Assembly: GCF_003574355.1 (NCBI RefSeq)
Contig: NZ_QWLB01000015.1
Span: 1-64,000 of the forward strand
Reading direction: 5' to 3'
DNA: 64,000 nucleotides
DNA from: Meiothermus granaticius NBRC 107808
Lineage (GTDB): Bacteria > Deinococcota > Deinococci > Deinococcales > Thermaceae
The number at the start of each line of letters is the position of its first letter. Position 1 is the stretch's first letter. The position numbers were made by a program, and so were the translations under genes. A model generated the notes under the pieces. It was given only the letters and a program-made list of their open reading frames with translations. It did no database searches and was not told where the DNA came from. Of the stretch, positions 52,626 to 63,143 are shown piece after piece.

Positions 52626-53326
52626 AGCTCGAGGTGCACAACCTCAGCGCGGGGTACGCCAAGGCCCAGGTCCTGTTCGGGCTGAGCCTCGAGGTCGCCG
52701 AGGGGGAGCTGGTGGCCCTTCTGGGGGCCAACGGGGCGGGCAAGACCACCGCCCTGCGCACGGTCTCCGGGCTGATCCGGGCCTGGGGGGGGAGTGTCCA
52801 CCTGAACGGGCAAAGCCTGGCCGGGATCTCGGCGGCCCGACGGGCCAAGCTGGGCCTTGGCCACGTCCCCGAAGGCCGCCAGCTCTTCCCGCTGATGCCG
52901 GTGGAGGAAAACCTGCTGCTGGGGGCCGCGTTCCTGGCCTGGGAGCACCGCGCCGCCGGGCTGGAGTATGTGTACGCCCTCTTCCCCCGGCTGCGCGAGC
53001 GCCGCGGTCAGCTGGCCGGGACCCTCTCCGGGGGGGAGCAGCAGATGCTGGCCATCGGGCGGGCCCTGATGGGGCGCCCGCGCATCCTGATGGTGGACGA
53101 GCCCAGCCTGGGCCTCTCCCCCAAGCTGGCCGAGGAGGTTTTGCAAACCCTGGCCCAGGTCCGATCGGAGGGCATGGGGGTGCTGCTGGTCGAGCAAAAT
53201 GTGGCCCTCTCCCTCGAGGTCGCGGATCGGGGCTATGTGATCGAGCACGGCAGCGTGGTCCTCTCCGGCTCGGCTGCGGAGCTTTCCGGCAATCCGCAAG
53301 TACAGAAGGCGTATCTGGCCCTATAA
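52622..53326 (+). CDS. livF: Branched-chain-type ABC importer ATPase LivF
   Basis: The 234-residue ATPase starts with GTG inside the livG stop. It has Walker A GANGAGKTT near 37, an intact signature LSGGEQQMLAIGRAL, Walker B ILMVDEPSLGL and LVEQNVALSLEVAD. GHVPEGRQLFPLMPVEENLLLGA is typical of LivF. It completes the importer; the hydrolase gene 21 bp beyond may be in the same transcript. Confidence 0.92.
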   Translation: MKLEVHNLSAGYAKAQVLFGLSLEVAEGELVALLGANGAGKTTALRTVSGLIRAWGGSVHLNGQSLAGISAARRAKLGLGHVPEGRQLFPLMPVEENLLLGAAFLAWEHRAAGLEYVYALFPRLRERRGQLAGTLSGGEQQMLAIGRALMGRPRILMVDEPSLGLSPKLAEEVLQTLAQVRSEGMGVLLVEQNVALSLEVADRGYVIEHGSVVLSGSAAELSGNPQVQKAYLAL

Positions 53327-53347
53327 GCCCACTCGAAAGGGGTATCC

Positions 53348-54403
53348 ATGAGCTCAATCCCGACCCTACCCGGCATCGCCTCGCAGATGGTTCAGACCCC
53401 CCGGCTGAAGATTCATGTCCTCAGCCGGGGCCCCGCCGGGGGAATCCCGGTGCTGCTGATCCACGGCAATGCCTCCTCAGCCACCTTCTGGGAGGAGACC
53501 CTGTTGGCCCTGCCCCCGCAGTACCGGGGCATCGCCCCCGACCTGCGCGGGTATGGCGATACCGAGGACCAACTTATTGACGCCACCCGGGGCTACTTCG
53601 ACTGGGTGGATGATCTGCTGGGGTTGATGGATGCGCTGGGGGTTGAGCGGTTTCACCTGGCCGGGCATTCCCTGGGCGGTGGGGTGGTCTACAGCCTGAT
53701 CGCCGCCGCCGCGGCTCGAGTGCGCAGCGCAACCCTCTTCGCCCCTGCCTCCCCCTACGGCTTCGGCGGCACCAAAGGGCTGGAAGGAACCCCCTGTTAC
53801 CCGGACTTCGCCGGTTCGGGTGGGGGGATCGTCAGCCCAGAGTTCGCCCGGCTGATCGGGGAGGGCTACCGGGGCAGCGAGTTCCCCTCCTCCCCCCGCA
53901 CGGTGATGAACACCTTCTACTGGAAGCCCCCCTTCATCCCCGCCCGGGAGGAGGCCTTGCTTTCAGGGGTGCTGTCCGAGAAGATCGGCCCCCAGAAGTA
54001 CCCTGGGGATTCGGTGCCCTCCGCCAACTGGCCTGGGGCGGCGCCGGGCCGCTTTGGCCCGGCCAACGCCATCTCGCCCAAGTACGTCGGGGACACGGTC
54101 GAGCGCTTTCTGGCCGCCGACCCCAGACCCCCGATCCTGTGGGTGCGCGGGGCGGAGGATCAGATTGTCTCCGATCACAGCCTCTTCGATATGGGCACCC
54201 TGGGGGCGGCCGGGGCGGTGCCGGGCTGGCCGGGGGCCGAGGTATTCCCCCCCCAGCCGATGGTGGGGCAGACTCGAGCCGTGCTGGAGCGCTACGGCAG
54301 CTTCCGCGAGCACGTGATTCCGGAGACCGGCCACTCCCCCCAGATCGAGCGGCCCGATCTGGTGGACCCGCTGTTCCACGCCCACCTGGAAGCCGCCGGC
54401 TAG
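53348..54403 (+). CDS. Alpha/beta hydrolase
   Basis: The 351-residue protein has the oxyanion part LLIHGNASSATFWEE, APDLRGYGDTE, the nucleophile elbow AGHSLGGGVVYSL near 110-122, the acid in WVRGAEDQIVSDHSLFD and the His in PETGHSPQIERP. A long insertion of about 100 residues between elbow and acid forms a cap. It is like haloalkane- and ester-cleaving members, but the substrate is not known. It is last in the acyl-CoA/liv set, with its own ribosome site. Confidence 0.88.
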   Translation: MSSIPTLPGIASQMVQTPRLKIHVLSRGPAGGIPVLLIHGNASSATFWEETLLALPPQYRGIAPDLRGYGDTEDQLIDATRGYFDWVDDLLGLMDALGVERFHLAGHSLGGGVVYSLIAAAAARVRSATLFAPASPYGFGGTKGLEGTPCYPDFAGSGGGIVSPEFARLIGEGYRGSEFPSSPRTVMNTFYWKPPFIPAREEALLSGVLSEKIGPQKYPGDSVPSANWPGAAPGRFGPANAISPKYVGDTVERFLAADPRPPILWVRGAEDQIVSDHSLFDMGTLGAAGAVPGWPGAEVFPPQPMVGQTRAVLERYGSFREHVIPETGHSPQIERPDLVDPLFHAHLEAAG

Positions 54404-54479
54404 CCTCGAGGGGCCCCTCCCAGCCGGGTGAGCTGCAAGTGATTCCTATTTCTAAATATACATATTCCGACTGGGATAC

Positions 54480-54508
54480 TTGACTTTACCCATTCAAGCC
54501 CGTACACT
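54480..54508 (+). promoter_or_regulatory. Promoter of the iron importer operon
   Basis: TTGACT at 54480-54485, a 17-bp spacer and TACACT at 54503-54508 make a good sigma-70-type promoter 44 bp before fbpA. Just upstream (54441-54472) is a short AT-rich stretch including AATATACATATT, a near-palindrome that could be a metal-regulator site. Confidence 0.7.
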
Positions 54509-54551
54509 TCCCCTGCACACCTCGGAAAATCCCGGGGTCAAGAGGGAAATT

Positions 54552-55613
54552 ATGCTGAGAACCTTTTCCGCGCTGGTCGCCCTGATGCTCACCCTGGGGG
54601 CCGCCCAAGCCCAGTCAAGCCTGACCCTCTACACCGGGCGCAGCCAAGCCCTGGTGGATAAGCTGGTGCAGGAGTTTCAACGCGATACCGGGATCAAGGT
54701 CAATGTGCGCTATGGGCGCGACGCCGAGATCCTGGCGGCCCTGCAGGAAGAAGGGGGCCGGAGCCCCGCCGACGTGTTCTGGGCGAACACCTCGGGGGCC
54801 CTCGAGGAGGCCGTCAAGCGCAACCTGCTGGCCCCGCTCCCGGCCAGCCTAACCCGCCAGCCGCAGGAGTTTGTGCCCTCCAACGGGCGTTGGGTGCCGG
54901 TCTCCGTGCGCTTCCGGGTCGCGGCCTACAACCCGGCCAAGGTCAAGGGTTCGGAGTTCCCCGCCTCGGTGATGGATCTGCCCAAGGTGGCCAAGTTCAA
55001 GGGCCGCATCGGCTGGACCCCCACGTACTCGAGCTTCCAGGACTTCATCACCGCCATGCGGGTGCTCAAAGGCGAGGAGGCCACCAAGGCCTGGCTCCGC
55101 GCGATGATCGCGGCCGGGGCCAAGGCCTACCCCTCCAACCCGGCCATGCTCGAGGCCCTGCGGGCTGGGGAGATCGATCTGGCCCTGACCAACCACTACT
55201 ACATCCAGCGCATCCTGGCCGGGGTGAAAGAGGGGGAGTACGAGGGGAAGGAGGAGAGCGAGGAGGAGGCCCAAAAAGCGCTGGCCGCACGCGAGGCCAA
55301 GGCCGGGGTCGCCACCCACTACTTCGCTCCAGGGGATGTGGGCGGACTGGCCCTGGTCACCGGGGCAGGCATACTGACCTCCAGCAAGAACCAGACCAAC
55401 GCCCTTCGCTTTCTCAACTACCTGCTCTCGAAGGGGGCGCAGCCCTACTTCGTAGACGAGGTGCGGGAGTACCCGGTGATTGCCGGGGTGCGCGTGGCCA
55501 GGGGGATGCTGCCTTTTGCCCAGGCCCTCCGGCTCAGCCCCAAACTGGATTTCGCCAAGCTCACCGACCTGGAAGGCACCCTCAAGCTGCTGCGCGAGGT
55601 AGGGCTGCTCTGA
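54552..55613 (+). CDS. fbpA: Iron(III) ABC importer binding protein
   Basis: From ATG 54552 (AGAGGG upstream) the 353-residue product has a signal peptide ending GAAQAQ and the FbpA/FutA fold: LTLYTGRSQALVDKLVQEFQRDTGI, GGRSPADVFWANTSGALEE, IGWTPTYSSFQDFITAMR, and NHYYIQRI, whose adjacent tyrosines are the usual Fe(III) ligands. It delivers iron to the permease. A 24-residue upstream extension lacks a ribosome site and overlaps the promoter. Confidence 0.92.
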   Translation: MLRTFSALVALMLTLGAAQAQSSLTLYTGRSQALVDKLVQEFQRDTGIKVNVRYGRDAEILAALQEEGGRSPADVFWANTSGALEEAVKRNLLAPLPASLTRQPQEFVPSNGRWVPVSVRFRVAAYNPAKVKGSEFPASVMDLPKVAKFKGRIGWTPTYSSFQDFITAMRVLKGEEATKAWLRAMIAAGAKAYPSNPAMLEALRAGEIDLALTNHYYIQRILAGVKEGEYEGKEESEEEAQKALAAREAKAGVATHYFAPGDVGGLALVTGAGILTSSKNQTNALRFLNYLLSKGAQPYFVDEVREYPVIAGVRVARGMLPFAQALRLSPKLDFAKLTDLEGTLKLLREVGLL

Positions 55614-55617
55614 TCCA

Positions 55618-57192
55618 ATGACCATCCTGCGCCGCAGAAGGGCCATCCCCCCCTACTTCCTGGTCCCGGCTTTGCTGGCCGGGACGGGGGTTTTGCTGCC
55701 GCTGCTGTACCTGCTGCTGCGGGCCCTCGAGGCCGACCCCCAGACCCTGGGGGAGCTGCTGCTGCGCGGGCGGAACCTATACCTGCTGGGGAATACCCTC
55801 TGGCTCACCCTGGGCGTCCTGGCAGGAACCACCCTGCTGGCGCTGCCCCTGGCCTGGCTCACCACCCGCAGCGACCTGCGGGGCAAGCGCTTCCTGGCGC
55901 TGTTGCTCACCCTGCCGCTGGCGATCCCCGGTTACGTGGGGGCGTTCGCCCTCCTGGGGGCCAGCGGGCCCAATGGGCTGATCCACACCCTCAGCGGAAT
56001 CCCCTGGCCCCGCCCCTCCGGCTACTGGGGGGCTTTGGGGGTCCTGGTGCTCTTCACCTATCCCTACCTGTTCTTGAACCTGCGGGCGGCGTTGTTGGGG
56101 CTGGACCCCAGCCTGGAGGAGGCCGCGCAGAGCCTGGGGTACCGCCGTCCGGAGGTCTTCCTCCGGGTGGTGCTGCCGCAGCTCCGACCGGCCCTCTACG
56201 CCGGCTGGCTCCTGGTGGGGCTGCACGTGCTGGGGGACTTCGGGGTGGTCAGCCTGATGCGCTTCGAGACCTTCAGTTACGCCATCTACCTGCAGTACAC
56301 GGCCTCTTTCGACCGTATCTATGCGGCCTGGCTCTCCCTGATGCTGCTGGCGCTCACCGGCAGCCTGCTGCTGCTCGAGGCCCGGCTGCTGCGGGGGCTC
56401 ACCCTAAACCGGGTGGGCCTGGGCAGCGCCCGCAAGCAGCGCAGCTCCGCCCTTGGGGGGTGGCGCTGGCCCGCCCTGGGCCTGGTGGGGCTCACCCTGG
56501 GGGCGGGCTTGATCGTGCCCCTTTCGACCATCCTGTACTGGGTGGTGCGCTGGCCCGGGGATTACCGCCAGGCCTTGGAGGGGGTCGCACAGAGCCTCGA
56601 GCACTCCGCCATGGCCTCGGCCCCGGCCGCTTTGGTGGCCGCCCTGCTGGCCCTGCCGCTGGCCTATATCGGGGTGCGCTTCCCCTCGGGCTTCTCCCGC
56701 GTCCTCGAGCGCACCGCCTACCTGGGCTATGCGGTGCCACCGCTGGCCTTTGCCCTGGCCCTGATCTTCTTCAGCCTGCGCGGGCTCCCCTTCCTCTACC
56801 AGACCCTGGGCCTGCTGGTGCTGGCCTACGCCTTGCACTTCCTGGCCGAGGCCATCGGCCCCATCCGCAGCGCTTTGTATCAAGCCAGCCCCAGGCTCGA
56901 GGAGGCCGCGCGCAGCCTGGGGTATGGCCCCCTGAAGGCCTTTGCGAAAAGCAGCCTGCCCCTCATCCAGCGGGGGGTGCTGGCCAGCCTGGCCCTGGTG
57001 TTCCTCTCCAGCCTCAAGGAGCTGCCGCTCACCTTCTTGCTGGCCCCGGTGGGCTTCGATACCCTGGCGACCCGAATCTGGGGGTACACTGCGGAGGCGA
57101 TGTTCGCTGAGGCCGCACCCTACGCCACGCTGATCGTCCTGTTCTCGGCCTTGTTGGTGGGCCTGCTGCTGGCCCAGGAGAAGCGCTTATGA
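55618..57192 (+). CDS. fbpB: Iron(III) ABC importer permease, two fused halves
   Basis: The 524-residue protein has about twelve membrane segments in two homologous halves, each with an EAA loop: LEEAAQSLGYRRPEVFLRVVLPQLRP near 163-188 and LEEAARSLGYGPLKAFAKSSLPLIQR near 427-452. Fused double-length permeases are normal for FbpB/SfuB. It starts 4 bp after the fbpA stop. Confidence 0.93.
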   Translation: MTILRRRRAIPPYFLVPALLAGTGVLLPLLYLLLRALEADPQTLGELLLRGRNLYLLGNTLWLTLGVLAGTTLLALPLAWLTTRSDLRGKRFLALLLTLPLAIPGYVGAFALLGASGPNGLIHTLSGIPWPRPSGYWGALGVLVLFTYPYLFLNLRAALLGLDPSLEEAAQSLGYRRPEVFLRVVLPQLRPALYAGWLLVGLHVLGDFGVVSLMRFETFSYAIYLQYTASFDRIYAAWLSLMLLALTGSLLLLEARLLRGLTLNRVGLGSARKQRSSALGGWRWPALGLVGLTLGAGLIVPLSTILYWVVRWPGDYRQALEGVAQSLEHSAMASAPAALVAALLALPLAYIGVRFPSGFSRVLERTAYLGYAVPPLAFALALIFFSLRGLPFLYQTLGLLVLAYALHFLAEAIGPIRSALYQASPRLEEAARSLGYGPLKAFAKSSLPLIQRGVLASLALVFLSSLKELPLTFLLAPVGFDTLATRIWGYTAEAMFAEAAPYATLIVLFSALLVGLLLAQEKRL

Positions 57193-57205
57193 GGGGGTAT
57201 GGAGC

Positions 57206-58249
57206 ATGAGCCTGCGCGTGGAGGGGCTGAGCAAGCGCTTCAATCCGAACCTACCCCCGGTGGTGCAGGCGGTGAGCTTCGGCCTCGAGCCCGGCGAGGT
57301 CTTCGCCCTTCTGGGCCCCTCCGGCTGCGGTAAGACCACCACCCTCCGCCTGATCGCGGGCTTCGAGCCCCCCGACGCCGGGGCGGTGCTCCTGGAGGGC
57401 CAGCCGATCACCCATCTTCCGCCGGAGCGGCGCAAAATCGGCTTCGTGTTCCAGGATTACGCCCTGTTCCCGCACCTCAGCGTGCAGCAGAATGTGGCCT
57501 TCGGGTTGCGCGGAATGGATCCCAAGCAGCGGCGAGCGCGGGCCCTCGAGGTCTTGCAGATGGTGGGGATGACCGTCTTCAAGGACCGTCACCCCGGTGA
57601 GCTTTCGGGCGGGCAGCAGCAGCGGGTCGCGCTGGCCCGGGCCATCGCGCCGGGGCCCAAGGTGGTGCTGCTCGACGAACCCTTCGCCAGCCTGGACGCC
57701 GGGTTGCGCCAGGCCACCCGCGACGAGGTACGCGCCCTGCTCAAGGAAAACCACATCGGGGTGGTGCTGGTCACCCACGACCAGGAAGAGGCCCTGAGCT
57801 TTGCCGACCGGATCGGGGTGATGCGCTCGGGCAAGCTCGAGCAGATCGGCACCCCAGAAGAGGTCTACGAGCGGCCCGCTACCCCCTTTGTGGCGCAGTT
57901 TTTGGGCCGCACCAACCTGTTGCCTGGGGAGGCGCTGGGGCGGGAAGCCAATACCCCCCTGGGCAGGCTGCCCCTGGCAGAACCGGCCACCGGGGCGGTG
58001 ATGCTTTCGCTGCGTCCGGAGCACCTGCGGCTCGAGGCCGGCGGAGAAGGCCTGGTGCTGGCCCGCGAGTTCAAAGGGCACGACCTTACCTACCGGGTGC
58101 GTCTGGAAAATCGCGAGTATTTGGTCTATGCAACCTCCGGGTGCAGCTTCCGGCCTGGAGACCGCGTGCAGATGCGGGTGATAGCCCCGGCAGTGGTCGT
58201 GGGAGGCCCTTCGGCAGAGGGCCCAGTGCCCCAGCTTTCCCAGGTTTGA
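57206..58249 (+). CDS. fbpC: Iron(III) ABC importer ATPase
   Basis: The 347-residue protein has Walker A GPSGCGKTT near 36, LSGGQQQRVALARAIA, Walker B VVLLDEPFASLD, the switch His in VTHDQEEAL and a C-terminal TOBE-like regulatory domain (LSLRPEHLRLEA...). The length is normal, so the gene is complete although the first CRISPR repeat begins only 5 bp after its stop. No terminator is seen, so transcription probably continues into the array in the antisense direction. Confidence 0.93.
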   Translation: MSLRVEGLSKRFNPNLPPVVQAVSFGLEPGEVFALLGPSGCGKTTTLRLIAGFEPPDAGAVLLEGQPITHLPPERRKIGFVFQDYALFPHLSVQQNVAFGLRGMDPKQRRARALEVLQMVGMTVFKDRHPGELSGGQQQRVALARAIAPGPKVVLLDEPFASLDAGLRQATRDEVRALLKENHIGVVLVTHDQEEALSFADRIGVMRSGKLEQIGTPEEVYERPATPFVAQFLGRTNLLPGEALGREANTPLGRLPLAEPATGAVMLSLRPEHLRLEAGGEGLVLAREFKGHDLTYRVRLENREYLVYATSGCSFRPGDRVQMRVIAPAVVVGGPSAEGPVPQLSQV

Positions 58250-58254
58250 GCCTT

Positions 58255-61200
58255 GTTTCAATCCTCACTCGAGCTTTCGCCCGAGTGCAACGTACCCTAG
58301 CGCGAAGGTCGGGCCCCACGCTACCCTGTTTCAATCCTCACTCGAGCTTTCGCCCGAGTGCAACCCAACCAGACCCATACAGGCCATATTTTGTCTTGTG
58401 TTTCAATCCTCACTCGAGCTTTCGCCCGAGTGCAACACAAAAAACGCCGACCGATGCTCTGGAGCGACGGGTTTCAATCCTCACTCGAGCTTTCGCCCGA
58501 GTGCAACCGGCCACGCTGGGGGTTTCGCGCGACGCCGTCTATGTTTCAATCCTCACTCGAGCTTTCGCCCGAGTGCAACCAACGGCGGTTTGTCGATGAG
58601 TACCTCATAGACCTCGTTTCAATCCTCACTCGAGCTTTCGCCCGAGTGCAACGCCCTGCCCCGAGTGCGAGGGCCAGGGGAGCGTCCGGGTTTCAATCCT
58701 CACTCGAGCTTTCGCCCGAGTGCAACGGATGTGACCTTTACCGAGCCAGCCGGGGTGGCGGTGTTTCAATCCTCACTCGAGCTTTCGCCCGAGTGCAACC
58801 GGGCTGCTATCGCCAAAAAACAGGCTCAGGAACGCGTTTCAATCCTCACTCGAGCTTTCGCCCGAGTGCAACCTACCGCGATCCTCGAGGCCGGCACCTC
58901 AAGGGTCTCGTTTCAATCCTCACTCGAGCTTTCGCCCGAGTGCAACGAAATACGCGATCACTCGAGAGCGCATCCTGCACGTTTCAATCCTCACTCGAGC
59001 TTTCGCCCGAGTGCAACATGTCTCTCTGGACGACCTATGACCGGGTTCGGGTGGTTTCAATCCTCACTCGAGCTTTCGCCCGAGTGCAACGGCCTCGAGC
59101 GATAAACCGGACTGGCTCCGGTTCATTGTTTCAATCCTCACTCGAGCTTTCGCCCGAGTGCAACTCACGGGACGCCTGACGAGCTGGCCGAGACCGATTT
59201 CGTTTCAATCCTCACTCGAGCTTTCGCCCGAGTGCAACGGGGGCGGCCGTGAGCCTGAAGACGCTGGACGGCGAGTTTCAATCCTCACTCGAGCTTTCGC
59301 CCGAGTGCAACAATGAGGGCCGGCCTGGTCGAGAGCGGGTCGGCGCTGGTTTCAATCCTCACTCGAGCTTTCGCCCGAGTGCAACAGATGCTATTGCGGG
59401 CTGGTCGTGGACGGGGGGTGCGTTTCAATCCTCACTCGAGCTTTCGCCCGAGTGCAACATGCGGCGGGCGAGGGCGTCATAGCGGAGATCGTTTCAATCC
59501 TCACTCGAGCTTTCGCCCGAGTGCAACCCCGCAGGAGTTGGACCGCCTGCGGGCTGAGCTGTTTCAATCCTCACTCGAGCTTTCGCCCGAGTGCAACTCA
59601 TGAGCTGATCCGCCAGCCGCACCGCGATCTTGGCGTTTCAATCCTCACTCGAGCTTTCGCCCGAGTGCAACCTCCGCGTCCGGCTTCCCCCCATGCACCC
59701 CGGCCGTTTCAATCCTCACTCGAGCTTTCGCCCGAGTGCAACGATAGGCGGCGTAGATGGCCCCGGTGATCGCTAGGTTTCAATCCTCACTCGAGCTTTC
59801 GCCCGAGTGCAACCGGGGGCGGGCAAGCGTCACCCGGCAGAGAAGCCCTTGTTTCAATCCTCACTCGAGCTTTCGCCCGAGTGCAACCGCCCCCGCCGGA
59901 GCCCCTACCCCCCGAGGACCTGGTTTCAATCCTCACTCGAGCTTTCGCCCGAGTGCAACCCCAGGGCTCCAGCCCCCGGCAGGTCACCACGTCCGCGTTT
60001 CAATCCTCACTCGAGCTTTCGCCCGAGTGCAACCCTCATACCCCATGCCGAGCAGCTTCGCAGCGCCTCGGTTTCAATCCTCACTCGAGCTTTCGCCCGA
60101 GTGCAACTTGGTGTCGCGCTGCTGGCCTTCGTCCAGGTCGTAGTGTTTCAATCCTCACTCGAGCTTTCGCCCGAGTGCAACTGCGGGCGTTGCGAGGGGA
60201 GGGGGTGGCGGTATGCGGTTTCAATCCTCACTCGAGCTTTCGCCCGAGTGCAACTGTGGCGGTCTGGGCCAAGGTGGGCGGGGTCTGGTGTTTCAATCCT
60301 CACTCGAGCTTTCGCCCGAGTGCAACCGGGAGGTGGGCATGGAGCTCCACATATGGGGCGAAGTTTCAATCCTCACTCGAGCTTTCGCCCGAGTGCAACT
60401 TGATTCTCGGGGATCTCCGAGATGTCGCGTCCGCTGTTTCAATCCTCACTCGAGCTTTCGCCCGAGTGCAACGGTTGGACCTCCCGAATCTCTACTTCCG
60501 TCCAGTAGTTTCAATCCTCACTCGAGCTTTCGCCCGAGTGCAACAGTCCCAAAACGTGGCCGCCTTCGTGGTGCACTCCAGTTTCAATCCTCACTCGAGC
60601 TTTCGCCCGAGTGCAACTCTCGGGCTACCACAGCGCCCTGTACGACGAGCTGGTTTCAATCCTCACTCGAGCTTTCGCCCGAGTGCAACACCTGCTGGCA
60701 ACCATCGCCGACGGATACCGCCAGTTTCAATCCTCACTCGAGCTTTCGCCCGAGTGCAACTCTTCGTCTTCATCCCACACCTCCACAAACCCGGGTTTCA
60801 ATCCTCACTCGAGCTTTCGCCCGAGTGCAACCGTGGGCAATATCTACGAGCCCGACGCGCGGGCTATCGTTTCAATCCTCACTCGAGCTTTCGCCCGAGT
60901 GCAACGCGACCTCAACACCTCCCTGGACGCGCTGCTGGCCGTTTCAATCCTCACTCGAGCTTTCGCCCGAGTGCAACGAGGTCGCTCAGGGTATAGGCCG
61001 GAGCGGTGCAAGTGGTTTCAATCCTCACTCGAGCTTTCGCCCGAGTGCAACTTCGACATCACCGTGAGCTACGCCGAGGATGGGCGTTTCAATCCTCACT
61101 CGAGCTTTCGCCCGAGTGCAACAGAGATGAGCCGACTCCAATGGACTTTTGAACTCTTGGTTTCAATCCTCACTCGAGCTTTCGCCCGAGTGCAACATTT

Positions 61201-63143
61201 TGGCAAAAGCGTTCAACACCGATATCCCGTTTCAATCCTCACTCGAGCTTTCGCCCGAGTGCAACCGGCGGGCGGTTCCCCCTGGCGGGATCGCCCGGCG
61301 GGGTTTCAATCCTCACTCGAGCTTTCGCCCGAGTGCAACGGTCGGGTTGCCGAAGGGGTTGTCTTCTCCGACGGGTTTCAATCCTCACTCGAGCTTTCGC
61401 CCGAGTGCAACCCTCTCTCCACCACGTGGGCTCGGGGTCGTCCCAGTTTCAATCCTCACTCGAGCTTTCGCCCGAGTGCAACGTGAACGTGGCAGGCGTG
61501 CAGAACGACGCCCAGGTTTCAATCCTCACTCGAGCTTTCGCCCGAGTGCAACGGCCAAGGGCCCCGGCTCGCTCCCCCTGGCGCTCCTCGTTTCAATCCT
61601 CACTCGAGCTTTCGCCCGAGTGCAACCCCCCCGGGGACGACCCGGCGAATCCCGAGACCCCCGTTTCAATCCTCACTCGAGCTTTCGCCCGAGTGCAACC
61701 GGGGATGTCGCGGGTGTCCTCACCCTCGTAGCGCTCGTTTCAATCCTCACTCGAGCTTTCGCCCGAGTGCAACAATCTATAGCCTTTAAAGCCCTGGCTA
61801 TCCTTCTGTTTCAATCCTCACTCGAGCTTTCGCCCGAGTGCAACCGCCATGCCGCACGATAGATTCCAAACCTGCCCGTGTTTCAATCCTCACTCGAGCT
61901 TTCGCCCGAGTGCAACACCAGCATCTCGCTGTACAAGCAGGTGGGGGGGTTTCAATCCTCACTCGAGCTTTCGCCCGAGTGCAACCATTCTGGCATCCAT
62001 TCCACACCGAGATAGCCCCGTTTCAATCCTCACTCGAGCTTTCGCCCGAGTGCAACCAGGATGCCTCCCCGTGGCCGGGGCTGGCCCATGGTTTCAATCC
62101 TCACTCGAGCTTTCGCCCGAGTGCAACCGAGGGCTGGTTTGGGCCGGGTCGGCGCATAGTGATCGTTTCAATCCTCACTCGAGCTTTCGCCCGAGTGCAA
62201 CGCGACGGCCCGTAAGTTGCTGCAAGCCCCAAAGGTTTCAATCCTCACTCGAGCTTTCGCCCGAGTGCAACGCGATTCCTTGCAAAATATCCCCAGCTTT
62301 GTTCCAAGTTTCAATCCTCACTCGAGCTTTCGCCCGAGTGCAACATAGGGAGAGGGGAGATATGCTGTCGCAAAAAAAATAGGTTTCAATCCTCACTCGA
62401 GCTTTCGCCCGAGTGCAACCAGGAGGAGAAAATGCTCAAGGAGAGTATAGCACAGTTTCAATCCTCACTCGAGCTTTCGCCCGAGTGCAACGGTCGTTAG
62501 GGGAAATAATCTGCCCGCGCTTGCTGTTTCAATCCTCACTCGAGCTTTCGCCCGAGTGCAACAAAATAGCCGCCTGTTGTTTGGCTTCCTCGAGGGGTTG
62601 TTTCAATCCTCACTCGAGCTTTCGCCCGAGTGCAACCTCTCGGTTCAACCGGTGCTCACGTCGAACACCCGGTTTCAATCCTCACTCGAGCTTTCGCCCG
62701 AGTGCAACTGTGGCTGCGGCCATCAACATTCTGGCTAGGGCTCGGTTTCAATCCTCACTCGAGCTTTCGCCCGAGTGCAACGAGGGAGGAGGAGAGCCTG
62801 ACCGAACGGCTCGAGCGCGTTTCAATCCTCACTCGAGCTTTCGCCCGAGTGCAACCCCACCCTCCAGACGGGCCCCCGGCCCCCCTTCTAGTTTCAATCC
62901 TCACTCGAGCTTTCGCCCGAGTGCAACTGTGGCTGCGGCCATCAACATTCTGGCTAGGGCTCGGTTTCAATCCTCACTCGAGCTTTCGCCCGAGTGCAAC
63001 GCACATGGCGGCGAACAACATCAAGCGGTTTGCGGTTTCAATCCTCACTCGAGCTTTCGCCCGAGTGCAACTCGTCCGGGAGGGGTGGATCCCCGCCACC
63101 CCGGCTGTTTCAATCCTCACTCGAGCTTTCGCCCGAGTGCAAC
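58255..63143 (-). CRISPR. CRISPR array, 68 repeats of 37 bp and 67 spacers
   Basis: On the plus strand the repeat begins GTTTCAATCC and ends GAGTGCAAC, with CACTCG and CGAGTG as stem arms. By hand I count 68 copies from 58255 to 63107, every copy read as identical, with spacers of about 32-38 bp. In the transcribed (minus) sense the repeat starts GTTGCACTC and ends GGATTGAAAC, so crRNAs would carry the ATTGAAAC 5' handle found in many type I and type III systems. Spacers 62709-62744 and 62928-62963 are identical. There is no cas gene in the window. Apparent protein repeats in this region are read-through of the repeat. Confidence 0.98.
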
